The translations under genes and the position numbers were made by a program. DNA of 6,810 bases from an uncultured Collinsella sp. (GTDB lineage Bacteria; Actinomycetota; Coriobacteriia; Coriobacteriales; Coriobacteriaceae): positions 1 to 6,810 of the forward strand of contig URTD01000106.1 of assembly GCA_900550735.1 (NCBI GenBank), written 5' to 3'. Within the stretch, counting starts at the first letter, position 1. Each line of letters begins with the position of its first letter. This document shows positions 1 through 5,067 of the stretch, in pieces. Under the pieces are notes generated by a model, which saw only the letters and a list, made by a program, of their open reading frames with translations, did no database searches and was not told the DNA's origin.

Positions 1-5
1 GAGCC

Positions 6-33
6 GTTACGCGGTTTGGTAAAACCGCGTAAC
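6..33. terminator. 12-bp perfect hairpin just after htpG; possible terminator
   Basis: Bases 6-17 are the exact reverse complement of bases 22-33, with a 4-base loop. The hairpin starts 7 bases past the htpG stop codon, which is where a terminator or 3'-end stabilising structure would be expected. There is no T-run on either strand after the stem, so it does not fit a classic intrinsic terminator. It could serve a convergent gene beyond the window edge as well, or be an mRNA 3'-end barrier. The structure is certain; the role is inferred. Confidence 0.5.
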
Positions 34-40
34 TACCTAA

Positions 41-2065
41 CTACATCAAGTTGCAAACAGCCGCCGCGAAGGCTACGGGATCCTCGGGGAGGATGCCCTC
101 GACCAGCAGGGCCTGGTCATAGAGCAAACCGGAGTACTGCTTGATCTTGTCGGCGTCGCCCGCCTTCTGAGCGGCGACGAGCTTGGAAAAGACCGGGTGC
201 TTGGCGTTGAGCTCGAGCACGCGCTGGCTCTTGGGCATACCGTCGGGCGCGCCCTCGGGACCCTTCTGGAGCACCTTCTCCATCTCGAGCGAAAGCGGGC
301 CCTCGGTGGTGATGCACGCGGGAGCATCGGTCAGGCGCGCAGAGACGGCAACCTTCTCGACCTTGTCGCCGAGTGCCTCCTTCATGGCGTTAAAGAGGTC
401 CTCATTCTCCTTGGTGGCGTCCTCGGCCTCCTTTTTCTCGTCCTCGGTCGCCAGGTCAAGATCACCGGTTGCGACGTTCTTGAGCTCCAGGTGACGATCC
501 TCAACCTCGGGCTCGGCACCATCGGCCACGGCCTTCTCGGCAGCCTCGCGGGCGGCATCGTCCTCGTAGATCTTGGGCATATCGGCGGCAACGTACTCAC
601 GCATAGCCTGGAAGGTGAACTCATCCACGTCCTGCGTCAGCAGCAGCACGTCATAGCCGCGGTCGAGCACGCCCTTTACCACGGGCATCTTGGCCAAGCG
701 CTCACGCGAGTCGCCGGCGGCGTAGTAGATGGCCTTCTGATCCTCGGGCATGCCCTTGGCATACTCGGCCAGGGTAATCATCTTCTGTTCCTTGGCAGAC
801 CAGAACAGCAACAGATCGGCGAGCTCATCGGCCTTCATGCCATAGCTCGAGTAGATGCCGTACTTAAGACCGCGGCCAAAGTTCTCAAAGAACTTCTCGT
901 AGGCCTCGCGGTCGTTGTCACGCATATCCTCAAGGTCGGCGGTAATCTTCTTTTCCACACGCTTGGCGATGGCCTTGAGCTGACGGTTCTGCTGCAGCGT
1001 CTCGCGCGAGATGTTGAGCGACACGTCGGCGGAATCCACGACGCCGCGGACAAAGTTGTAGTAGTCGGGCAGCAGGTCGTCGCACTTCTCCATGATCAGG
1101 ACGTTGGAGCTGTAGAGCGCCAGACCCTTCTCGTAGTCCTTGCTGTACAGATCGAACGGCGCGCGTCCCGGCACAAACAGCAGGGCGTCATACTCGAGCG
1201 TGCCCTCGGCGTGGAAGCTGATGGTGCGCGCAGGATCGTCAAAGTCGTGGAACGTGGACTTGTAGAACTCGTCGTAGTCCTTCTGCTCGACATCGGAGCT
1301 GTGCTTCTTCCAGATCGGTGTCATGGAATTGACGGTCTCGAGCTCCTGGTAGTCCTCGTACTCGGGCTTGTAATCGTCGCCGGCGTCCTCGGGCTTGGGT
1401 TTCTGGCGGCTCTTGGACACCATCATCTGGATCGGGTAACGCACATAGTTACTGTACTGCTGAATCAGGCTCTTGAGACCCCACTCGGTCAGGAAGCGAT
1501 CGTAGGTCTCGGCCTCGCCGTCGGCATCGAGCTTCTCGTTCTCGCGCAGCGTCAGGATGACATCGGTACCGTGCTCGGCGCGCTCGCCGTCCTCGATGGT
1601 GTAGCCCTCAAGACCGTCGGATTCCCACACATGGGCGACATCCTCGCCGTAGGCGCGGCTGACGACCTTCACATGGCTGGCGACCATAAAAGCCGAGTAG
1701 AAGCCCACGCCAAACTGACCGATGATGTCGACATCGGAGCCCTGCTGCTCGGCGTTCTCGGTCTTAAACTCCTCGGAGCCGGAATGGGCGATGGTGCCCA
1801 GATTGCGCTCCAGCTCCTCGGCGGTCATGCCAATGCCGTTATCCGAGATGGTAATGGTGCGGGCGTCTTTATCAAAGGAGACGCGAATGGCCAGGTCGCC
1901 CTGGTCGATCTTGACGCTCGGGTCCTGCAGGCTCTTAAAGTTGAGCTTGTCGACGGCGTCGCTCGCGTTAGAGATAAGCTCGCGCAGGAAGATTTCTTTA
2001 TTGGTGTAGATGGAGTTGATCATGAGGTCGAGCAGTTTTTTGCTCTCGGTCTTAAATTGACGCAT
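41..2065 (-). CDS. htpG: Molecular chaperone HtpG (bacterial Hsp90)
   Basis: This is an ATP-dependent cytosolic Hsp90-family chaperone, 674 residues, which acts as a homodimer that clamps client proteins. The N-terminal GHKL ATPase domain shows the family motifs in order: RELISNASDA near residues 28-37 (catalytic Glu about 29, Mg-binding Asn about 33), DNGIGM near 75-80, GTIAHSGSEEF near 90-100 and GQFGVGFYSAFMVA near 116-129. The middle domain has NISRETLQQNRQ near 350-361, which holds the conserved Arg that contacts the ATP gamma-phosphate. The C-terminal dimerisation domain ends the protein. It is about 50 residues longer than the 624-residue E. coli protein; charged stretches near 218-245 and 500-560 could account for this. 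The ATG start follows a GAAAGGA ribosome site 6 bases upstream, and the family N-terminus (QFKTESKKLLDLMI) begins at once, so the start is firm. The gene is apparently monocistronic, with its own upstream region. No frameshift or missing catalytic residue is seen. Confidence 0.98.
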   Translation of the reverse strand: MRQFKTESKKLLDLMINSIYTNKEIFLRELISNASDAVDKLNFKSLQDPSVKIDQGDLAIRVSFDKDARTITISDNGIGMTAEELERNLGTIAHSGSEEFKTENAEQQGSDVDIIGQFGVGFYSAFMVASHVKVVSRAYGEDVAHVWESDGLEGYTIEDGERAEHGTDVILTLRENEKLDADGEAETYDRFLTEWGLKSLIQQYSNYVRYPIQMMVSKSRQKPKPEDAGDDYKPEYEDYQELETVNSMTPIWKKHSSDVEQKDYDEFYKSTFHDFDDPARTISFHAEGTLEYDALLFVPGRAPFDLYSKDYEKGLALYSSNVLIMEKCDDLLPDYYNFVRGVVDSADVSLNISRETLQQNRQLKAIAKRVEKKITADLEDMRDNDREAYEKFFENFGRGLKYGIYSSYGMKADELADLLLFWSAKEQKMITLAEYAKGMPEDQKAIYYAAGDSRERLAKMPVVKGVLDRGYDVLLLTQDVDEFTFQAMREYVAADMPKIYEDDAAREAAEKAVADGAEPEVEDRHLELKNVATGDLDLATEDEKKEAEDATKENEDLFNAMKEALGDKVEKVAVSARLTDAPACITTEGPLSLEMEKVLQKGPEGAPDGMPKSQRVLELNAKHPVFSKLVAAQKAGDADKIKQYSGLLYDQALLVEGILPEDPVAFAAAVCNLM

Positions 2066-2095
2066 GTGCAGTCCTTTCGCGCTACCCCTGTCCGC

Positions 2096-2120
2096 AAAAA
2101 CGGCTCGGTCGCCCGAGCCG
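2096..2120 (-). terminator. Intrinsic-terminator-like hairpin in the presumed htpG leader
   Basis: On the minus strand an 8-bp GC-rich stem (bases 2113-2120 pairing with 2101-2108) closes a GCGA loop, a GNRA-type tetraloop, and runs straight into five T residues (2100-2096). This is a textbook intrinsic terminator form. It lies only about 30 bases before the htpG start codon, and I see no -10-like sequence in the remaining 30 bases. It may end read-through from the acetyltransferase gene 150 bases upstream, or act as a leader attenuator for htpG. Confidence 0.65.
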
Positions 2121-2151
2121 CATCGCAGACCTGCTATGTTCAGACTTAGAT

Positions 2152-2180
2152 TTTATAACCCATTAACGCGCATATATACA
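2152..2180 (-). promoter_or_regulatory. Candidate promoter for htpG
   Basis: A minus-strand TATAAA at 2157-2152 is the best -10-like hexamer in the AT-rich part of this gap. At a 17-base spacing the -35 position holds TGTATA (2180-2175), only 3 of 6 matches to TTGACA. A start near 2145 would give a leader of about 80 bases containing the hairpin at 2101-2120. Weak consensus, so the position is tentative; a different sigma factor or an activator could be involved. Confidence 0.35.
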
Positions 2181-2203
2181 TACGGAATCGAAAAACTGTA
2201 TGT
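2178..2203. promoter_or_regulatory. Operator-like inverted repeat upstream of htpG
   Basis: ACATAC at 2178-2183 is the exact reverse complement of GTATGT at 2198-2203, with 14 bases between. One further G-C match lies inside after a mismatch. It overlaps or borders the -35 position of the candidate htpG promoter, where a repressor could bind. It resembles neither the HrcA CIRCE element nor the HspR HAIR element. A 6-bp arm is short enough to arise by chance in AT-rich DNA. Confidence 0.25.
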
Positions 2204-2235
2204 CCGAGCGCTCTGATGCGCCAATTGCCAAGGAG

Positions 2236-2245
2236 TGTCCCCAAC
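2236..2245 (-). repeat. Left copy of a 10-base inverted repeat flanking the GNAT gene
   Basis: Read on the minus strand this is GTTGGGGACA. A copy with 9 of 10 bases identical, GTTAGGGACA, sits on the plus strand at 2794-2803. The two point toward each other across the acetyltransferase gene, giving a 568-base unit. Ten bases is short and could be coincidence. Confidence 0.3.
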
Positions 2246-2276
2246 TGCCGGCAGGAAAGGAACGTTCCTATCTGCC
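2245..2276. repeat. Overlapping palindromes at the 3' end of the GNAT gene
   Basis: Three self-complementary elements overlap. CTGCCGGCAG at 2245-2254 is a perfect 10-bp palindrome. AGGAACGTTCCT at 2258-2269 is a perfect 12-bp palindrome that overlaps the GNAT stop codon. GGCAG at 2250-2254 can also pair with CTGCC at 2272-2276 around the latter. The stretch could fold as a transcript 3' end, but no T-run follows on the minus strand, so a terminator role is uncertain. Confidence 0.4.
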
Positions 2277-2768
2277 ATCTACGCGCTTGGCCATCCAGGC
2301 ATGAGGCTGGCCCTCGTCTTCGTAGTCCACCGGGGCAATCTGCGTGTAGCCCGCCTTGGCATAGAGCGGCAGCACGTATTCCTGAGCATGCAGCTTAATG
2401 AGCTTGGCGCCGGCATCACGCGCGCACGTATCACTGGCCTCGACAATCTTGCTCGCCAAACCGCGACGGCGCATGCTCGGCAGCACGGCCACGCGCCCCA
2501 TAATGTAGGTCTCCCCCGCCGCGACACCTTCGTCCAAGTCGCACGCCGGCGACACCGGAGCCTCTGCGTCAGCCGCGTGCTCAAGCTCTTCGGGAAACAC
2601 GCGCGAGCAACCGGCAAGCTCGCCGTCTACATAGAGCGTCACATGAATGCAGTTCGGATCCTCGTCGATAGCGTCGAACTCATTCTCGTAGCCCTGCTCG
2701 TCCATAAAAATGACGCGGCGCACCAACGCCGCGTCATCAAAGCATCCCGTCTTAAGTTGGATATCCAT
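2268..2768 (-). CDS. GNAT-family N-acetyltransferase, ElaA-like
   Basis: This is a 166-residue cytosolic protein of the acetyl-CoA-dependent GNAT fold. The acetyl-CoA pyrophosphate-binding motif A is visible as GRVAVLPSMRRRGLA at about residues 91-105, with R100-x-x-G103-x-A105 fitting the Q/R-x-x-G-x-G/A rule. Early VRRVIFMDEQ (17-26) and late YEDEGQPHAWMA (149-160) match the layout of the ElaA/YjcF subgroup, whose substrate is not settled. An acidic, probably disordered loop lies at about 61-84. I chose the ATG at 2768 because a GAAAGGG ribosome site lies 5 bases before it; an in-frame TTG at 2786 would add six residues but would place that site inside the gene. It starts 39 bases after the phosphatase stop with no terminator visible between, so it may be the last gene of the cps transcript. 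The substrate cannot be read from the sequence; small-molecule amine or protein acetylation are both possible. Confidence 0.88.
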   Translation of the reverse strand: MDIQLKTGCFDDAALVRRVIFMDEQGYENEFDAIDEDPNCIHVTLYVDGELAGCSRVFPEELEHAADAEAPVSPACDLDEGVAAGETYIMGRVAVLPSMRRRGLASKIVEASDTCARDAGAKLIKLHAQEYVLPLYAKAGYTQIAPVDYEDEGQPHAWMAKRVDGR

Positions 2769-2793
2769 GGCTGCCCTTTCATTCAATGCGAAC

Positions 2794-2803
2794 GTTAGGG
2801 ACA
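2794..2803 (+). repeat. Right copy of the inverted repeat flanking the GNAT gene
   Basis: GTTAGGGACA lies between the acetyltransferase start and the phosphatase stop, and mirrors 2236-2245 with one mismatch. AACGTT borders this copy (2791-2796) and also occurs near the other copy (2261-2266). It could be one end of a small dispersed element, but no target duplication is evident. Confidence 0.3.
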
Positions 2804-2807
2804 GATT

Positions 2808-3458
2808 TTAGCGAAAATGAGCTCCGCGCACGCTAAACTTCGCGCGAGCCTTCGCCAGGCAATCGTAATGACCCACGTTATGGGCATCGCTCGCGATGAA
2901 GCTGTACAGGTTCTGATCGAACAGGCGCTGTGCCGGCTTTTTCTCGCGACCAAAGCGACCGCCGGCAATAAAGTCCGCCGAAGCCTGCAGCTTGCAGCCC
3001 ATATCGACCAGGCGCTCCGCCACGCTTACATCCTTTTGAACCGCACGATAGCGCTCAGGATGAGCGATGATCACCTGGTAGCCACGGCACTGCAAATCGT
3101 AAATCGTGTTCTCGTACTCTCTAAACGCATACGCATCGGCATGCGTCGAAAGCTCGAGCAGAAACTCGTTGGTCCCATCGAAATGCAAGTGCTCCGCGGC
3201 ATCGATACCAAGCTCAACGAGCTTTCGATGGTTGACCTCGAAGCCCATCTGGAGCGGAAAACCGTCAGCGTTATCGCGCAGCAGCTCAAAGGCATCCCAC
3301 ATCTTGTCGTAATCAAAATAGGGATCACGGCAGTGAGGAGTGCAAACAATTCTGGTTACACCAGCCCGCTTGGCAGCCTCGAGCATCGCCAAGCTCTCAT
3401 CGAGATCGGCGGCGCCGTCGTCTACACCCGGCAAGATATGGCAATGAATGTCACGCAT
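2808..3458 (-). CDS. cpsB: CpsB/CapC-type PHP-domain tyrosine-protein phosphatase
   Basis: This is a 216-residue metal-dependent phosphotyrosine phosphatase of the PHP fold, expected to dephosphorylate the C-terminal tyrosine cluster of the partner kinase in the cytosol. The signature motifs are all present: DIHCHILPGVDDGA at residues 3-16 (metal ligands H5 and H7), TPHC at 40-43, the Glu of GFEVN near 74, AHPERY at 132-137 and SDAHN at 190-194. The ATG start directly precedes the DIHCH motif, as in the family, and a TAAGG site lies about 8 bases upstream in the 17-base gap after the kinase gene, so translation from one mRNA is likely. The protein is about 25-30 residues shorter than the roughly 243-residue streptococcal CpsB: it stops soon after the SDAHN motif, losing the usual final helix and NP motif. 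All catalytic motifs lie before that point, so activity is probably kept. The symbol is given by family; the local name may differ (capC, ywqE). Confidence 0.93.
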   Translation of the reverse strand: MRDIHCHILPGVDDGAADLDESLAMLEAAKRAGVTRIVCTPHCRDPYFDYDKMWDAFELLRDNADGFPLQMGFEVNHRKLVELGIDAAEHLHFDGTNEFLLELSTHADAYAFREYENTIYDLQCRGYQVIIAHPERYRAVQKDVSVAERLVDMGCKLQASADFIAGGRFGREKKPAQRLFDQNLYSFIASDAHNVGHYDCLAKARAKFSVRGAHFR

Positions 3459-3475
3459 AGGTCAGCCTTAATCAA

Positions 3476-4213
3476 CTAAACGTTTACTCGGTTGGTGAAG
3501 ATGCCCTTTTTGGAAGTCCCCTGATCGTCGGAGCCCTTCTTCACCTTCTTACCGTCCTTGGTGTAGTAGGAGTAGTAGTACTCGCTGGTCTCGGTCTCGC
3601 AGTAGTTCATAACGGTACCGATGAGCTTGACCTTCTCGGACTTTTTAAGCTGACCGATGGCGTTGAGCGCCTCCTCGCGCTTGGTGAAATCCTCACGCAC
3701 CACGAACAGCGTGCCGTCGGTCAGGCTGGCAATCTCGGCAGCATCGATGAAGGTGCCGACCGGGGGAGCATCAAAGATGACGTACTGGAACTTGGCGGAC
3801 AGCGCCTTTACCAGCTTGGCAAAGCGGTGAGAGACGATGATGTCGGCAGGATTGGGAATATGCGGCTCGGCATCGAGGAAGTAGAAGTTCTTCTGACCCG
3901 TCTCGACAATTGCCTGGTCAATGGAGATCTGCTCGGAAAGGACCGCATAGAGTCCGCCGCGCGAACGAACGCCGAGCATATCGGAAAGGGACCTGCGGCG
4001 CATATCGGCCTCGACCAGAAGCACGGACTTGCCGCTCGTGGCGATTGCCTGAGCAAGGTTAATGGAAACCGTAGACTTGCCCTCGTTGGGAATCGAGGAG
4101 GTAACGGTGATGGTGCGGATGGGGTCGTCCACGCTCGCAAAGCGGATGTTGGCCAGAAGGGTCTTGGCGGCATTCTGTACAACGAGCTTGTCGGTGTTCT
4201 TTGCCTTAGCCAT
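3476..4213 (-). CDS. cpsD: CpsD/CapB-type bacterial tyrosine kinase (BY-kinase)
   Basis: This 245-residue cytoplasmic kinase is activated by the membrane adaptor encoded just upstream and autophosphorylates on a C-terminal tyrosine cluster, tuning polysaccharide polymerisation and export. Walker A is SSIPNEGKST at 39-48 (K46). Walker A' is LLVEADMR at 65-72. Walker B is VIFDAPP at 145-151 (D148). The tyrosine cluster is YYYSYY at 212-217, with a further Tyr at 204, followed by a lysine-rich tail. Two departures stand out: Walker A' has Glu68 where the family usually has Asp, and the N-terminal E-x2-R-x2-R oligomerisation motif appears as N14, K17, L20 in the otherwise family-like stretch NAAKTLLANIRF. 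The gene starts 2 bases after the adaptor stop, with a GAAAGG site inside the adaptor's last codons, which indicates translational coupling. A MinD/ParA-type ATPase is an alternative class, but the tyrosine cluster and neighbours argue for a BY-kinase. Confidence 0.94.
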   Translation of the reverse strand: MAKAKNTDKLVVQNAAKTLLANIRFASVDDPIRTITVTSSIPNEGKSTVSINLAQAIATSGKSVLLVEADMRRRSLSDMLGVRSRGGLYAVLSEQISIDQAIVETGQKNFYFLDAEPHIPNPADIIVSHRFAKLVKALSAKFQYVIFDAPPVGTFIDAAEIASLTDGTLFVVREDFTKREEALNAIGQLKKSEKVKLIGTVMNYCETETSEYYYSYYTKDGKKVKKGSDDQGTSKKGIFTNRVNV

Positions 4214-4215
4214 GC

Positions 4216-4872
4216 CTATTTACCACCTTTCATAGCCGGAATTCGGCCAACAACGGGAATGCCCAGGAGCTCTTCTGCCTCTTCGGCACCGCGGATGCGG
4301 GTATTGAGCATGTCTGCCAAAACGACATAGGCGACTGCGATAAAGATACCGGCGAGGAACGCGACGGCAATATACAGCGTGCGCTTGGGGCCGCTGGGGG
4401 CTTCGGGGGTCTTAGCCTCGTCGATAACGTTGATGCTCTGGGCAGCGCCGACGTTCTGAGCGACCGTACTCACCGAGCTGGCCATGGCCTTTGCGACCTT
4501 AGCCGTCTCCTTGGCATCGGTGCCGGTAACCGAAAGCGTAATGACACGCGTGGTGGTCTCGGAGGAAACAGACACCTTGTAGTCATCCAGGTCAGTGAGG
4601 CCCAGTTCATTGGCTGCGCCGCTCTTAACGCTATCGCTATCCAGCAGCGTGGCGATATCGTTGGAAAGCATCTGACTCGCCGAGAGATCGTTGTAGCTCA
4701 TCTGACCGCTATCGTCGGTCTTGGCGAGAATGTACATGCTCGTCGTCGCGGTATAGGTGTTGTCCATCGCAACGAAGGACACGATGCCCATGGCGATCGC
4801 GCAGACCACCGGAAGGGTGATGACCAGCTGAAGGTGCTTCTTCAGCAGCTGGAACAGTTCGAGAAGGGTCAT
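4216..4872 (-). CDS. cpsC: Wzz/CpsC-type chain-length determinant, kinase activator
   Basis: This 218-residue inner-membrane protein is the polysaccharide co-polymerase half of a split Wzc-like system; its cytosolic tail activates the separate kinase encoded next. The short N-terminus carries a LFQLLKKHLQL stretch, then a membrane segment at about 16-36, an extracytoplasmic region rich in Ser/Thr/Asp (about 38-160), the proline motif PEAPSGP at 156-162, a second membrane segment at about 165-187, and a cytosolic tail TRIRGAEEAEELLGIPVVGRIP (from 191), which resembles the kinase-contacting tail of CpsC/CapA. The ATG has a GAAAGG site about 8 bases upstream. It is the first gene of the three-gene unit and follows an AT-richer gap that probably holds the promoter. 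Its size is close to that of streptococcal CpsC (about 230). No polymerase or glycosyltransferase gene is found next to it. Confidence 0.92.
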   Translation of the reverse strand: MTLLELFQLLKKHLQLVITLPVVCAIAMGIVSFVAMDNTYTATTSMYILAKTDDSGQMSYNDLSASQMLSNDIATLLDSDSVKSGAANELGLTDLDDYKVSVSSETTTRVITLSVTGTDAKETAKVAKAMASSVSTVAQNVGAAQSINVIDEAKTPEAPSGPKRTLYIAVAFLAGIFIAVAYVVLADMLNTRIRGAEEAEELLGIPVVGRIPAMKGGK

Positions 4873-4919
4873 GCAGCTTGCCTTTCATTTCCCCAGTTCG
4901 GATTGACAAAACTGTCCGT

Positions 4920-4981
4920 ATGTTATCGCATCTTTTTACCGAGACCAAACTCTATACATAAGAAACAGGCTCTCCTGTAAA
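4920..4981 (-). promoter_or_regulatory. Candidate promoter region for the cpsC-cpsD-cpsB unit
   Basis: The gap between phoR and cpsC is clearly AT-richer than the flanking genes. Two candidate promoters point toward cpsC. One pairs TTGGTC (4948-4943) with TAACAT (4925-4920) at 17 bases. The other pairs TTTACA (4981-4976), 5 of 6 to consensus, with TATAGA (4956-4951) at a long 19 bases. A small inverted repeat, ACAGG and CCTGT four bases apart (4965-4978), sits within the second candidate and could be an operator. No PhoB-box-like direct repeat was recognised. Neither candidate is strong. Confidence 0.35.
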
Positions 4982-5013
4982 AATGTCGGAAGCAATCGTA
5001 AAATTGCACAACA

Positions 5014-5042
5014 ACGCCGCACCCGAAAGTCAAATGCGGCGT
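5014..5042 (-). terminator. Hairpin after phoR, possible weak terminator
   Basis: An 8-bp GC-rich stem (5014-5021 pairing exactly with 5035-5042) encloses 13 bases and begins 25 bases past the phoR stop. On the minus strand it is followed by a T/G-rich stretch (TGTTGTGCAATTTT) and not by a clean T-run, so termination may be partial, allowing some read-through into cpsC. The rest of this gap holds only the candidate promoter elements. Confidence 0.5.
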
Positions 5043-5067
5043 CTGCATCAATATCTATGTTGTATCG

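Noticed and set aside
197..2149. A 650-codon open frame on the plus strand lying across almost the whole of htpG
   Set aside because: It is the antisense of a well-conserved gene; its translation is a monotonous Leu/Gly/Val/His-rich string with no recognisable domain. Long open antisense frames are a common by-product of GC-rich codon bias.
2066..2267. CIRCE (HrcA) or HAIR (HspR) element controlling htpG
   Set aside because: Neither the TTAGCACTC/GAGTGCTAA pair nor the CTTGAGT/ACTCAAG pair is present in the gap.
2769..2786. TTG start giving the acetyltransferase six more residues
   Set aside because: The GAAAGGG ribosome site falls inside these codons and is ideally spaced for the ATG at 2768.
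2235..2798. A 187-codon plus-strand frame opposite the GNAT gene
   Set aside because: The minus strand carries an intact GNAT motif A and a proper ribosome site; the plus-strand frame is a mirror of that coding sequence.
2817..3479. A 220-codon plus-strand frame opposite cpsB
   Set aside because: The opposite strand encodes clear PHP phosphatase motifs, and the plus-strand product has no family resemblance that I can see.
4901..4930. Plus-strand TTGACA at 4903-4908 as a promoter reading away from cpsC
   Set aside because: No good -10 hexamer follows at 16-18 bases, and no plus-strand gene exists downstream in the window.
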